In this document: in pieces, positions 45,910-55,895 of the stretch | How the letters are laid out: every line of letters begins with the position of its first letter | Position numbering within the stretch: position 1 is the stretch's first letter | DNA from: Chitinophaga costaii | GTDB lineage: Bacteria > Bacteroidota > Bacteroidia > Chitinophagales > Chitinophagaceae | Assembly (NCBI RefSeq): GCF_900094705.1 | Contig: NZ_FMAR01000001.1 | Span: 372,001 to 436,000, forward strand | Direction: 5' to 3' | Length of the DNA: 64,000 nucleotides | Program-made: the position numbers and the translations under genes | The notes under the pieces: generated by a model | Databases searched by the model: none | Told to the model about the DNA's origin: nothing | The model's input: only the letters and a program-made list of their open reading frames with translations

Positions 45910-48702
45910 ATGAAGCTATTACGCCTATTGTGCTTGCTGTTGCTTCCTGTTTGTGTATATGGGCAAAATAGAAATAGTGGTTTGGAAAAACAGGTTACCC
46001 TCCATCTAAGCGCAGATTCCATCCAGGCATTTGCCGCGCAGCTACAACAGCAAGCGCATATCACCTGCTATTATATTCCCGAATATTTCGATACCCTTAA
46101 AATCACCTTAAACGGTACGATGAAAATAAAAGAAGCGTTGGATAAAATCTATGCCGATTTTAAATTTTACTATGCCTGCGATGATAAAGATAATTTATAC
46201 CTCACCAAGGATCAGGAACTCAGCACGCAGCTGGGACTACCGGCCCCACTCCTAAAAAAACTATCCACCATGCATCACGTGGCGCATAATGCGCCTGTGA
46301 AAACAAAAAATGGTAAGCGTATTCCCATAACGACCACGGTAACACCCACAAAATCCGTTATCCTGGACTATGATGAAAATAAATTATTTACCATAGGCAG
46401 TTACCAGAACAGCCAGGGATATGCCACAATAACCGGTTATGTGCGCCACCGCAATACCGGCGAGGGCATTGGCCATGCATCCATTGCTATTGCCGACATG
46501 CAGACCAAAACCATGACCGATGCTTATGGGTATTACACCATCACCATGCCCAAAGGCCGGCATACATTAATGATCACCTGCATTGGGCTGGCAGATGCCC
46601 GCCGCCAGATCGATATCCGGGGAGCAGGCCAACTGAACATTCAATTGCACGACTATGTGACCAGCCTCAAAGGCGTTACCATCGCCTCTTCCAAATCTCA
46701 TAACATTCTCGATCCCGAAATGGGCGCCTCCAAAATAGAAATACGTACCCTTAAACAAGTACCCGCGTTGATGGGAGAGGCAGACATACTCCGCGTGTTG
46801 CAAACCCTGCCAGGCGTAACTTCTGCCGGAGAAGGCAGCACCGGACTCAATGTAAGGGGCGGCAACGTAGACCAAAACCTGGTATTACTGGATGGAGCTA
46901 CCATTTATAACCCCAGCCACTTTTTTGGTTTCTTCTCCGGGTTTAACGCAGACCTGGTGAAAGATGCCGAATTATACAAAAGCAGCATTCCCGTGAAATA
47001 CGGCAGCCGCCTCTCCTCGGTGCTGGAAGTACTGACCCGGGAAGGCAACCGCAACAAATTTTCCGGCTCCGGCGGCATTGGCCCACTCAGCGGACACCTT
47101 TCCCTGGAAGGGCCCATAGGTAGCAAAACCTCTTTCCTCGTAGGGGGCCGCTCCACCTATTCCGACTGGACCCTGCAATTATTGCCGGACCAATATAAAA
47201 ACAGCCGCGCCGGCTTTTATGATGCCAACCTGAAAATAACCAGCGATCTCAATGACCACAACAGCCTATTCGTGGCTGGTTACATCAGCGGCGACCGGTT
47301 CCGGCTGGACGGGGATACACTGTACCGTTATGGCAACATGAATGGCATTGTGAAATGGAAGCATATTTTTAACCCCCATCTTTATGGAAGTATGGATGTA
47401 GGCATAGACCACTACAACTTCGATATGTCCAGCAGAAACAATAAGATAAATGCCTATAGATTTAAATTCGACGTATCGCAATATCACTTCAATACAAACC
47501 TCATCTACACCCCCAACAATGCCCATAAAATAGAAGCGGGCATTTCCATGGTGTATTACAAACTGCACCCCGGCAGCAAACTACCGCTGGATAGCGGCAT
47601 CACCACCCCCATAACGTTATCACCGGAACAGGCGGTGGAAAGCGCCCTCTATATCAGCGACCAGTACACCGTGTCGCCCAAACTTACGGTAGAAGTGGGC
47701 CTTCGCTACTCCCTCTTTAATTACTTGGGGCCGCGGGATGTATATGGCTATGCACCTAACCTCGAAAGGGATGTAACCACCATCATCGATACGTCCCACT
47801 ATGCAGCAGGCAAACTATTTAAAACCTATCACGGTCCTGAGCCAAGAATAGCTGCCCGGTATAGCCTGTCGGAAAATAGTTCTTTAAAAGCGGCTTACAA
47901 TAGAACCCGCCAGTATATTCACATGCTTTCCAACACCACAGTGGTAACGCCTACTGATATCTGGAAACTCAGCGATCCTTATATTAAACCCACCGTAGCC
48001 GACCAGGTATCACTGGGCATTTACCATAATTTTAAAGACAATGTGATCGAAACGTCCATAGAGGTGTATTACAAATGGATACAGCATGCCCTGTCTTATA
48101 AAAACGATGCCACCCTGCTGTTAAATCCTCATATTGAAACAGACGTGGCCAATGCAGATAGCAAGGCTTACGGCGTAGAATTCCTGGTGAAGAAAACAGC
48201 CGGCAAACTCAATGGATGGTTCAGTTATACCTACTCCCGCGTATTCCTCCGCATGAATGATCCACTGGTGAGTGAACCCGTAAATGGGGGCGCTTATTAT
48301 CCGGCGGAATATGATAAACCGCATGTAGTAAACCTCATCGCTAACTACCGCGTTTCTCACCGGTTTAGTTTGTCGCTTACATCGATTTACACTACCGGCA
48401 GGCCCATCACCTTACCAGTGGCCCGTTATTACATGTCCGGTTCTTACCGCGTGTATTACGAAGACCGTAACCAGTACCGCATTCCCGATTATTTCAGAAC
48501 AGATTTTTCTATCAATATCGAAGGCAATCACAAGATCAGAAAGCTGGCGCATAGCTCCTGGACGCTGGGCGTATATAATATGTTCGCCCGAAAGAATGCG
48601 TATTCTGTGTATTTCACCTCCGAAGAAGGTAAGGTAAACGGGTATAAACTGTCCATTTTCGGAACAGCTATTCCGTTTGTCACCTACAATTTTAAATTCT
48701 AG
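45910..48702 (+). CDS. TonB-dependent outer-membrane receptor with STN-like N-domain
   Basis: A 930-residue outer-membrane receptor. After a signal peptide (ending CVYGQ) comes an STN-like domain (about 28-100, VTLHLSADSIQAFAAQLQQQ ... LYLTKDQ), usually a signalling domain facing the periplasm. A carboxypeptidase-regulatory-like beta domain follows (about 175-255, ATITGYVRHRNTGEGIGHAS), then the plug (about 285-390, TLPGVTSAGEGSTGLNVRGG, GNVDQNLVLLDGATIYNP) and a 22-strand barrel ending in the aromatic FVTYNFKF. No sigma/FecR-type anti-sigma genes are adjacent. The DUF4249 lipoprotein gene begins 3 bases after the stop. The ligand is unknown. Confidence 0.92.
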   Translation: MKLLRLLCLLLLPVCVYGQNRNSGLEKQVTLHLSADSIQAFAAQLQQQAHITCYYIPEYFDTLKITLNGTMKIKEALDKIYADFKFYYACDDKDNLYLTKDQELSTQLGLPAPLLKKLSTMHHVAHNAPVKTKNGKRIPITTTVTPTKSVILDYDENKLFTIGSYQNSQGYATITGYVRHRNTGEGIGHASIAIADMQTKTMTDAYGYYTITMPKGRHTLMITCIGLADARRQIDIRGAGQLNIQLHDYVTSLKGVTIASSKSHNILDPEMGASKIEIRTLKQVPALMGEADILRVLQTLPGVTSAGEGSTGLNVRGGNVDQNLVLLDGATIYNPSHFFGFFSGFNADLVKDAELYKSSIPVKYGSRLSSVLEVLTREGNRNKFSGSGGIGPLSGHLSLEGPIGSKTSFLVGGRSTYSDWTLQLLPDQYKNSRAGFYDANLKITSDLNDHNSLFVAGYISGDRFRLDGDTLYRYGNMNGIVKWKHIFNPHLYGSMDVGIDHYNFDMSSRNNKINAYRFKFDVSQYHFNTNLIYTPNNAHKIEAGISMVYYKLHPGSKLPLDSGITTPITLSPEQAVESALYISDQYTVSPKLTVEVGLRYSLFNYLGPRDVYGYAPNLERDVTTIIDTSHYAAGKLFKTYHGPEPRIAARYSLSENSSLKAAYNRTRQYIHMLSNTTVVTPTDIWKLSDPYIKPTVADQVSLGIYHNFKDNVIETSIEVYYKWIQHALSYKNDATLLLNPHIETDVANADSKAYGVEFLVKKTAGKLNGWFSYTYSRVFLRMNDPLVSEPVNGGAYYPAEYDKPHVVNLIANYRVSHRFSLSLTSIYTTGRPITLPVARYYMSGSYRVYYEDRNQYRIPDYFRTDFSINIEGNHKIRKLAHSSWTLGVYNMFARKNAYSVYFTSEEGKVNGYKLSIFGTAIPFVTYNFKF

Positions 48703-48705
48703 TAC

Positions 48706-49938
48706 ATGCGTTACCCATTAGGCCTGGCCTTGATGATCATATTACTGGGGTATAGTTGTAAAGACCCTTATTTGCCCAATGTAATTGCCAGCAACCGGAA
48801 TTACCTGGTGGTAGAAGGGGTGATCAATGCCACCCCTGGCGCACTTACCCGCATACGCCTGACCCGCACCACCAATGTAGGCGATACGGCCATGGTAGCA
48901 GCAGAACAGCAGGCCAACGTATCGGTGGAACAAGATGGCACGATATATCCACTCACGGAGTCAGACAGTGGCTATTATCAAATTAGTTCCCTGCACCTTA
49001 CTGGCACTACTTGCCGGTTAAACATCACCACCCAAAAAAACGAACAATATCAATCAGACGATATCCCGGTAAAAATAACGCCGCTCATTGACTCCATCAC
49101 TTATGCACCTAAAGACGGTGGGGTAGCACTCTTCGTAACCACCCACGATGACATGGCCAACACGCGCTACTACCGCTGGGAGTTTGATGAGACCTGGGAA
49201 TACCATTCGCCTTACCAGAGCACCATTACCTACGACTGGTCTAAAAGAATGCTTCAATATAAAACCCTGGCCGCACAAGATAGCCTTTACCGTTGTTTCC
49301 AATCGCAGGCATCCACTTCCATAGAGGTGTCTTCCTCAGAAACGTTGGATAAGGATGTTATTTACAAATACCCGATCGCTTTTATTCCGGCGGCTTCTGT
49401 AAAACTGAGTGTATTATATAGTTTACATATCAGGCAGTATGCCCTGCCCAAAGCAGCCTATAATTATTTCCTGAACCTGAAAAAAACCAGCCAGAATCCA
49501 GGCGATGTATTTGGCCCCTTGCCCGGTGAGTTAAAGGGCAACATCCATAGCCTCACCCGGAAAGAGGAAGTGGTGATTGGCTACGTCACCGCTTCTTCCA
49601 TTACAGAACAAAGGATTTTTCTGTACAACGATCCTACTTTTTATGATTGGAAATATTCCTTCGATTATGACAGATACGCGCAGAACGCTATCTCCATAGA
49701 AGGCATAGACGTTACCTTAAGCGATCAATCGAAGTATTACCTGGAAAACCGCTCGCCCTGTCCGCTAGATCCTGCTGCACCACCTTGTACCAGCACTTTT
49801 GGCGCCTGCTGCACACACGCTATTCCCTTGCACTTATCAGGTCCGCAGTTGCTGGGGTACGTGTATGATACTACTTGCATTGACTGTATATTTTGGGGCA
49901 AAGGGGGCCGTAAAAAGCCGGATTATTGGCCACGCTAA
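48706..49938 (+). CDS. DUF4249 lipoprotein
   Basis: A 410-residue lipoprotein. The lipobox is LLGYSC, and the following NYLVVEGVINATPGALTRIRLTRT is the DUF4249 start seen beside many Bacteroidota TonB receptors. The protein is beta-sandwich-rich, with a cysteine-rich C-terminus (SPCPLDPAAPPCTSTFGACC and CIDC near the end) that may form disulfides or bind metal. It starts 3 bases after the receptor, so the two are co-translated and it is probably the surface partner of the receptor. Its ligand is unknown. Confidence 0.88.
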   Translation: MRYPLGLALMIILLGYSCKDPYLPNVIASNRNYLVVEGVINATPGALTRIRLTRTTNVGDTAMVAAEQQANVSVEQDGTIYPLTESDSGYYQISSLHLTGTTCRLNITTQKNEQYQSDDIPVKITPLIDSITYAPKDGGVALFVTTHDDMANTRYYRWEFDETWEYHSPYQSTITYDWSKRMLQYKTLAAQDSLYRCFQSQASTSIEVSSSETLDKDVIYKYPIAFIPAASVKLSVLYSLHIRQYALPKAAYNYFLNLKKTSQNPGDVFGPLPGELKGNIHSLTRKEEVVIGYVTASSITEQRIFLYNDPTFYDWKYSFDYDRYAQNAISIEGIDVTLSDQSKYYLENRSPCPLDPAAPPCTSTFGACCTHAIPLHLSGPQLLGYVYDTTCIDCIFWGKGGRKKPDYWPR

Positions 49939-49953
49939 TCTGCAAAAGCATCC

Positions 49954-51666
49954 ATGAAAAAAAAGAATTTCTCCATACTCTGCTACCTGTTACTGCTTGC
50001 CACACTGGCCCAGGCACAGGTACCTGATGTAAAAAAATTATACCGTGAAACGGCCTTCCTGCACACAGACCGTAATTGCTATCTGGCCGGCGAAATTGTC
50101 TGGATGAAAATGTACGCCATCAACGACGATGCTACAGACGGCTATAACAGTGCTATTGGGTATATAGAATTATACAACCTGAAAAATAGCAATGCTGTGT
50201 TGCAGGTAAAAATTTTGCTGGATTCCCTCTCGCAAAACGCCGGCTACCTGCAACTACCAGACAGCCTTTCCACTGGCATCTACCGGCTGCGAGCCTATAC
50301 TCGTAATATGGAGCAGTATGGCTTTGCCTTCGAAAAAAACATTCACATCATCAACTCCTTCCGGCCCATTCCCCACCTGCACAAAGCAACGCAGGGGCTG
50401 CCGGAAGATTCCAGCTATCACCTGCACACGACCTCCATCAACGATCGCTATGGCAAACGCCAACCGGTAAAAATTTCCTTCACCAGCTTACAGCAAGATC
50501 AAAGGCCAGCCCCCGCCCATCTTTCCGCATCGGTATTCCGGCTGGATGAATTGCAAACCATAGATAGCCCCGGCATTCGAACACTTGCACTACCTACAGC
50601 GTCCAGGCTACTTAGCAAAGACGAGACGCACTTGCCTGAAGCCTACAGCCAGGTGCTGACCGGCAGCATTGTAGATAAGAAAACCGGCCAGCCACTGGAC
50701 GTGCCTATTATGCTAACCGTTACCGGCCATAATCCCCGGTTCTACTGCAACCCCAGTGTAAAAGGTAAGTTTTCCTTTGAGCTGCGCGGCTACAACGGCG
50801 ATGCGAACGTAATCCTGCAAACGTCTGCTAAAGATTGCCAGATCACGGTGAATAGCCCATTCGACAATTATACGCCTCCACATTTCAAAAATGATTTCTA
50901 CGACGAAGACAGTGCTGCGGCCCCGGCGAATACAGAGTCCCTGCTCACAGCACAATTGCTGAGCCACCACATTGCCTTACAGGTGCAGCAGGCTTTTTAT
51001 GGCGACAGCCTGCAATATGCGGCGGATCGCTTTACGGATACCACCTTTTTCTTTACCAAACCCGATGAAACGGTATGGCTCGATGATTATACGCGGTTTA
51101 ATACCCTGGAGGAAGTATTCCGGGAATTTGTTAAAACGGTGATGGTGCGCAAAAGCAATGACACCCTGCACCTGCACACTCTCAATAACCTGATGGCCAA
51201 TCCTAAATTCTTTGAAGAAGATCCGCTTATACTGCTGGATGGCGTTCCGGTGTTCGATAACAAACGCCTGTTTGCCATAGACCCGCTTAAAATCCGGAAG
51301 GTGTCCGTAATGGCCCGTAAGGCCTTTTATCCGGGGAAGGTTTTTAATGGCATCGTAAGCCTGCAAACCTATACCGCCGACATGGCCGGCTATCAATTAG
51401 CACCCAGCACCCTGGTGGCCGATTACAACGGCACACAATTGCCCCTACTTTTCTATGCACCCGATTATGCCAAAAAGAACATACCTAGCATACCTGATCA
51501 GCGCTTTACCCTCTATTGGAATCCTGATGTCCGGACAGATGAAAAGGGCAATGGCCAGATCAGTTTTTATACCGGGGATGAAGCCGGGCGTTATGGCGTG
51601 GTACTGGAAGGCGTTTTCACCCATGGCACCCCCTGTTATATGTACAAAACATTTATAGTAGAGTAA
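49954..51666 (+). CDS. Secreted MG2-like (macroglobulin-domain) protein
   Basis: A 570-residue protein with a signal peptide (ending LATLAQAQ). The N-terminal third (about 30-130, FLHTDRNCYLAGEIVWMKMY, SLSTGIYRLRAYTRNME) resembles the MG2 beta-sandwich of alpha-2-macroglobulin-like and related Bacteroidota proteins. There is a carboxypeptidase-regulatory-like insert near 220-260 (GSIVDKKTGQPLDVPIMLTV) and a plug-like NLMANPKFFEEDPLILLDGV stretch near 410-430. No thioester motif is seen. It ends the operon begun at 45205, 15 bases after DUF4249. Function is unknown. Confidence 0.78.
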   Translation: MKKKNFSILCYLLLLATLAQAQVPDVKKLYRETAFLHTDRNCYLAGEIVWMKMYAINDDATDGYNSAIGYIELYNLKNSNAVLQVKILLDSLSQNAGYLQLPDSLSTGIYRLRAYTRNMEQYGFAFEKNIHIINSFRPIPHLHKATQGLPEDSSYHLHTTSINDRYGKRQPVKISFTSLQQDQRPAPAHLSASVFRLDELQTIDSPGIRTLALPTASRLLSKDETHLPEAYSQVLTGSIVDKKTGQPLDVPIMLTVTGHNPRFYCNPSVKGKFSFELRGYNGDANVILQTSAKDCQITVNSPFDNYTPPHFKNDFYDEDSAAAPANTESLLTAQLLSHHIALQVQQAFYGDSLQYAADRFTDTTFFFTKPDETVWLDDYTRFNTLEEVFREFVKTVMVRKSNDTLHLHTLNNLMANPKFFEEDPLILLDGVPVFDNKRLFAIDPLKIRKVSVMARKAFYPGKVFNGIVSLQTYTADMAGYQLAPSTLVADYNGTQLPLLFYAPDYAKKNIPSIPDQRFTLYWNPDVRTDEKGNGQISFYTGDEAGRYGVVLEGVFTHGTPCYMYKTFIVE

Positions 51667-52024
51667 TATGGCATAGATCATTTTTGCTAAATGCCCTGAT
51701 AAATTAGCTGATTAACTATATACATAGGAATCCTAACAAATGATTAGCAACTATAAAACGGCTCACCAAGCCCATGATCAAAGGGGTAAATGCCGCAGAA
51801 TACCCAGGTATTGATGAAGGCTCCTAAACAAAGTGAAAATATTTTTCATCATTAACAAATAATTAATTACCGCATTTTTTATTATACAGATCTTTAGCTG
51901 GGTTAAACAAACAAGGATGAAAGTTTCCGCCCCTTTCCAGGGGCGGTTTCCTAAAAGGAGCTAAAACTTATCATTCATAAAACCCATCACTACGTTGTAT
52001 TTCATAGGTATAGGATAAAAGGAG
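51667..52024. other. Intergenic region with a CCGCCCC hairpin
   Basis: About 360 bases with no gene. CCGCCCC (51927-51933) pairs with GGGGCGG (51940-51946) and is followed by TTTCC, a weak terminator of the TonB operon. The stretch from about 51850 to the terminator at 52050 could encode a small RNA of about 150 bases with two hairpins. Confidence 0.4.
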
Positions 52025-52051
52025 AGCCGCCCATTCTTGGGCGGCTTTTTC
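52025..52051 (+). terminator. Strong terminator between the MG2-like gene and the SDR gene
   Basis: AGCCGCCCA (52025-52033) and TGGGCGGCT (52038-52046) form a perfect 9-pair stem with a TTCT loop and T5 following. It lies 360 bases beyond the TonB operon, so it probably ends a separate short transcript or late read-through. Confidence 0.85.
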
Positions 52052-52146
52052 ATTTTTAGCATTTGCCAATTGCTTGGCTTTTTGCTGTGCATAATTGTGG
52101 CATACTTTTATTGCCTTTGAACTTGCACCAAATCCCCCCCTTACAC

Positions 52147-52956
52147 ATGAGCGGTTCTTTACAAAACCAGGTAGCCATTGTTACCGGTAGCAGCAGTGGC
52201 ATTGGCGAAGGCGTTGCCCTTGCCCTTTCAAAAGCTGGCGCCACGGTAGTCATTAATCATTCCCGGGCATCCAGCCGGTCTGAAGCCGACGCGGTATTGG
52301 CCAAAATTACCGCCCAGGGCGGCCAGGCCATCATTATTCAATGCGATGTAAGCCAGGAGCAGGAGGTGCAGCAAATGTTTGCCCAAACCATCCAGGCCTT
52401 CGGCACCGTGGATATTCTGGTAAGTAATGCCGGTTTGCAGCAGGATGCCGCCTTTACCGACATGACGTTGGAACAATGGAATAAAGTGATCGGTATTAAT
52501 CTTACCGGCCAATTTCTTTGCACCCGCGAAGCCATCAAAGAATTTATGCGCCGGGGTGTGGTGCCTAGTCGTTCTACCGCAGCAGGCAAGATTATTTGCA
52601 TGAGTAGCGTACATGAAGTAATTCCCTGGGCCGGCCATGCCAATTACGCCGCCAGCAAGGGGGGCATTAAGCTGCTCATGCAAACCATTGCACAGGAATT
52701 TGCTCCCCACAAAATCCGCGTCAATAGTATTGCCCCCGGCGCTATCCGTACCCGCATAAATCAGGAAGCCTGGAATACACCAGCAGCGGCCAGTAAACTA
52801 TTGGAGCTTATTCCCTATGGCCGCATTGGCGAAGCGGAAGACATTGGCAAAGCCGCCGTGTTCCTGGCCAGCGACGATAGCGATTATATTACTGGCACCA
52901 CCCTCTTTGTAGATGGCGGTATGACACTCTATCCAGGCTTTGCAGGTAATGGATAA
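52147..52956 (+). CDS. SDR-family oxidoreductase, glucose-1-dehydrogenase-like
   Basis: A 269-residue classical short-chain dehydrogenase. It has TGSSSGIGEGVALAL at the dinucleotide site, NAGLQ, a catalytic Ser in ICMSSVHEVIPW and NYAASKGG with the Tyr-Lys pair. The basic/serine segment after strand 2 (NHSRASSRSE) favours NADP+. The SSVHEVIPW block is seen in glucose 1-dehydrogenases. The ATG at 52147 is chosen over 52063 because the fold begins there. Monocistronic; the sugar substrate is not certain. Confidence 0.88.
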   Translation: MSGSLQNQVAIVTGSSSGIGEGVALALSKAGATVVINHSRASSRSEADAVLAKITAQGGQAIIIQCDVSQEQEVQQMFAQTIQAFGTVDILVSNAGLQQDAAFTDMTLEQWNKVIGINLTGQFLCTREAIKEFMRRGVVPSRSTAAGKIICMSSVHEVIPWAGHANYAASKGGIKLLMQTIAQEFAPHKIRVNSIAPGAIRTRINQEAWNTPAAASKLLELIPYGRIGEAEDIGKAAVFLASDDSDYITGTTLFVDGGMTLYPGFAGNG

Positions 52957-53042
52957 TGACGCCTGAAAATGGGAAAGGCTAAATAACCAGTTTGCTTTCG
53001 CGCACTGGCCAATTAGCCCAGATTAACAACAATCAATATCTT

Positions 53043-53252
53043 TTAGTAATCGCTTCTTACTGCTTCACGTTTGTACAACTTATTCATCAGTAATAAAGTA
53101 AAATAAGCTACACTGCTGATGATCAAAATATAACCTGTTAATCCCAGTAACCGGAAAAACGATTCCAGGTTCCAATGGCTTAATATGGCAACCTTCGATA
53201 AGATGGCCAGTAACACACCTCCCACGCCGGCAAACCCTGCTATCTTATACAT
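53043..53252 (-). CDS. Small membrane protein, function unknown
   Basis: A 69-residue protein with two transmembrane helices (IAGFAGVGGVLLAILSKVAI and LGLTGYILIISSVAYFTLLL) and a short basic tail. The frame is open to 53327, but the ATG at 53252 leaves an AT-rich upstream and removes a hydrophilic extension. I do not recognise the family. It stands alone on the minus strand after the SDR gene. Confidence 0.55.
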   Translation of the reverse strand: MYKIAGFAGVGGVLLAILSKVAILSHWNLESFFRLLGLTGYILIISSVAYFTLLLMNKLYKREAVRSDY

Positions 53253-53419
53253 ATATATTGTTATAATGATAAAATGGATATTAGGGCCATGCATCAAATT
53301 GAGTGCCTGGGCCAATACCCCCTCCATACGACTAGCGTACAGCTATTAATGGGGATTTTGCGCTACAGGTACCGGCATGATTGGGTGTTAATTTCTCATA
53401 TCGCAGAATTATTGTATAA

Positions 53420-53457
53420 ATAAAAAAGGGCATTCCCTTTACCAGAAATGCCCTTTT
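53420..53457 (-). terminator. Terminator of lipA
   Basis: AAAAGGGCATT (53424-53434) and AATGCCCTTTT (53447-53457) are perfect 11-base inverted repeats, and on the minus strand T-rich sequence follows. It lies 20 bases beyond lipA. Confidence 0.9.
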
Positions 53458-53477
53458 AAGCTATCTTATTAAAACTA

Positions 53478-54380
53478 TTATTTTCTGCCAGAAAAAATAT
53501 GCTTTTCGGCGTGGTAGGAAGAGCGAACCAGCGGACCGCTTTCTACGTAATCCAGGCCCATGGCATAACCTATTTCCCGGTATTCGGCAAACTCGTCGGG
53601 ATGCACAAAGCGTACCACAGGGAGGTGACGTGGAGTAGGCTGTAGATATTGCCCCAGGGTTACTACATCGCAACCGTTGTCGTACAGGTCTTGCATGGCT
53701 TGTATCACTTCTTCCTTCGTTTCGCCCAGGCCCAGCATAATACCGCTTTTGGTACGCATGCCGCCTTCTTTTAAACGGCGGATTACCTCCAGGCTACGGT
53801 GGTATTTGGCCTGGATACGCACTTGCTTGGTAAGGCGTTCTACGGTTTCCAGGTTATGCGACACCACTTCCGGAGCCACATCGATAATGCGTTGCAGGTT
53901 TTCCCATTGGCCCCGGAAGTCGGGGATCAGGGTTTCCAGGGTAGTATCTGGGTTTAGCGCGCGAATAGCTTTGATGGTATTGGACCAGATGATAGAGCCG
54001 CCGTCTTTGAGTTCGTCGCGGTCTACCGAAGTAACAACAGCATGTTTTACTTTCATGAGGTAAATGGCTTCTGCCACACGTTGTGGCTCATCCCAATCTA
54101 CTGGCTCCGGGCGGCCGGTGGCCACAGCGCAAAAGCCACAGCTACGGGTACAGATATTGCCCAGAATCATAAAAGTAGCGGTGCCGGCCCCCCAGCATTC
54201 GCCCATATTAGGGCAGTTACCGCTTTCACAGATGGTATGTAATTTATGGGTATCCACCAGGTTGCGCACCTGGCGGTAACTTTCACCAATTGGCAATTTC
54301 ACTCTAAGCCAGTCGGGCTTTTTCACCCTGCTCTCCCTTGTTGTGGCGGGGACGCAGGCAGAAACTGATAACTCTTCCAT
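53478..54380 (-). CDS. lipA: Lipoyl synthase
   Basis: LipA inserts two sulfurs into protein-bound octanoyl groups to make the lipoyl cofactor of pyruvate and 2-oxoglutarate dehydrogenases. The 300-residue radical-SAM enzyme has both cluster motifs: the auxiliary [4Fe-4S] set [12 protein letters not shown] and the radical-[13 protein letters not shown] (CxxxCxxC). The RSSYHAEK tail carries the Ser ligand of the auxiliary cluster. It lies 33 bases after the barrel-like gene at 54414 and is followed by a terminator. Confidence 0.97.
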   Translation of the reverse strand: MEELSVSACVPATTRESRVKKPDWLRVKLPIGESYRQVRNLVDTHKLHTICESGNCPNMGECWGAGTATFMILGNICTRSCGFCAVATGRPEPVDWDEPQRVAEAIYLMKVKHAVVTSVDRDELKDGGSIIWSNTIKAIRALNPDTTLETLIPDFRGQWENLQRIIDVAPEVVSHNLETVERLTKQVRIQAKYHRSLEVIRRLKEGGMRTKSGIMLGLGETKEEVIQAMQDLYDNGCDVVTLGQYLQPTPRHLPVVRFVHPDEFAEYREIGYAMGLDYVESGPLVRSSYHAEKHIFSGRK

Positions 54381-54413
54381 CGCTAATCCTTCTTTAAACT
54401 GCTAAGTTAAATA

Positions 54414-55220
54414 CTATTTCTTATTCCACCATTTCCCGAACTGAATGCCCAAAAAGGCATTGAAAAAGAACTTCTTACCATCTCTATCCGCCATAATCTG
54501 CACATCTTTTGTGTAGTATTCAGCATTTACCCCGATCTCCAGCGCGCTGACGAGGCGGGTAGAATGAGCCCAGTCGAACCGCATGCCGGCCTTGGCGTGT
54601 GCGCCGGGTACAAAAGTCATTTCGCTCCAGCCTTTGGTAATGCCACCGGCACCAAATATCATATTCTGATCTGTCCAGAGGCTGTCTATGGTGGGGGAGT
54701 ATTTTACTTCCTGGAGGTCCTGGCCGTTTTTGTCCAACATTTTCACGTAATAAGGCCGTAACATGCCCAGCGATAAGCCGCCATAATAAAAGTAAGTGAC
54801 TTCTACCCCATTTTTATTGGCGCGGCTGCCAATAAGCTGGCGCTGGCCGATACCTACTTTTAGCTGATAAAAATTATTGATCTTCCCCAAAATATAAGAA
54901 CGCTCTGAATAGCCAAAGCCATTAAGATCCAGGGCGCCGGGCTTGCGGTCTTCCTTGGGGTCTTTCTTCTCGGAAAATTCTATTTGGTAGAAATTAACCG
55001 TTTGCCGGTTTTTACGTTTACCCAGCTCAAAAACGCCCGACCACCCGTCCGTATTAATGCGGGCGCCAATCCCAAACTCTTTCTCATAATCGTTCACCCC
55101 TTCCTCTCCTTCGCGGATGGCGCGTACTTTTTTAGACCCTTTCTTAACCGGGTGTGTGCTTTGCGCCATGGATGCAGTCACGATACCTGATAACAGCAAG
55201 AGCAAGTAGATTTTTTTCAC
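54414..55220 (-). CDS. Outer-membrane beta-barrel-like protein upstream of lipA
   Basis: A 268-residue protein with a signal peptide (ending VTASMAQ). The body has alternating amphipathic strands (FGIGARINTDGWSGVFELG, YFYYGGLSLGMLRPYYVKM) and ends in NAFLGIQFGKWWNKK, the aromatic strand typical of outer-membrane barrels. I recall the same type of gene beside lipA in other Bacteroidota, but not a function. It is co-directional with lipA and probably co-transcribed. Confidence 0.72.
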   Translation of the reverse strand: MKKIYLLLLLSGIVTASMAQSTHPVKKGSKKVRAIREGEEGVNDYEKEFGIGARINTDGWSGVFELGKRKNRQTVNFYQIEFSEKKDPKEDRKPGALDLNGFGYSERSYILGKINNFYQLKVGIGQRQLIGSRANKNGVEVTYFYYGGLSLGMLRPYYVKMLDKNGQDLQEVKYSPTIDSLWTDQNMIFGAGGITKGWSEMTFVPGAHAKAGMRFDWAHSTRLVSALEIGVNAEYYTKDVQIMADRDGKKFFFNAFLGIQFGKWWNKK

Positions 55221-55368
55221 GTGTGGGCTATTTATTGATAAACGCTTGGTATTGGTGATATGTTATGTGTGATAATACAAACGTACAGGATTTTTTGATT
55301 CCCTGTATCAGCCCTGTATGGGGGCTTGACCTTCCGCTAAAAATACCCTTACTTTACAGCAAAATTAC

Positions 55369-55779
55369 ATGATGCCATTATCCGAAATTATATACGAAGG
55401 CGGCTTGCGCACCACCGCCACTCACCTGGCCTCCGGTACAGTAATCGAAACCGATGCTCCAGTAGACAATAACGGCAAAGGCGAGCGTTTTTCTCCTACA
55501 GACCTGGTGGCCAGTGCACTGGGATCGTGCATGCTTACCATTATGGGCATTAAAGCCCGCGACAACCAGTGGCCTATTGAAAACACCAAAGTGACGATCA
55601 CTAAAATAATGGGTACCGATCCGCGCCGCATTACGGAGATTCACGTAACGTTTGATTTTCCTGCTGGTCATGGCCTGGATCAAAAAGCCAGGACCATTCT
55701 GGAAAGAGCCGCACATACCTGCCCTGTGGCCAACAGTATACACCCGGATATTAAACAAGTGGTGGTATTTAACTGGTAA
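55369..55779 (+). CDS. OsmC/Ohr-family protein
   Basis: A 136-residue protein of the OsmC family. The two redox cysteines appear in ALGSCMLTIMG and AAHTCPVANSIH, as in OsmC/Ohr hydroperoxide reductases, and SPTDLVASALGSC is the family block. It would reduce organic hydroperoxides with a dihydrolipoyl or thiol partner; the lipA gene nearby is suggestive because Ohr-type enzymes can use lipoylated proteins, but this is only an association. The ATG at 55369 is followed at once by another ATG, and either may be used. Confidence 0.88.
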   Translation: MMPLSEIIYEGGLRTTATHLASGTVIETDAPVDNNGKGERFSPTDLVASALGSCMLTIMGIKARDNQWPIENTKVTITKIMGTDPRRITEIHVTFDFPAGHGLDQKARTILERAAHTCPVANSIHPDIKQVVVFNW

Positions 55780-55895
55780 ATACGTGTTATACATAAACGT
55801 GCCTGCTTCGCATAAGTTACATGCCAGGCAGGCATCGTTGTGTATGGACGCCTGAAATAACCGGTGGTTTAAAACGCGGTGATAAAAACCGTGGC

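Noticed and set aside
55802..55833. TGCCTGC/GCAGGCA stem after osmC
   Set aside because: No T run on either side and a long loop; too weak to call a terminator.
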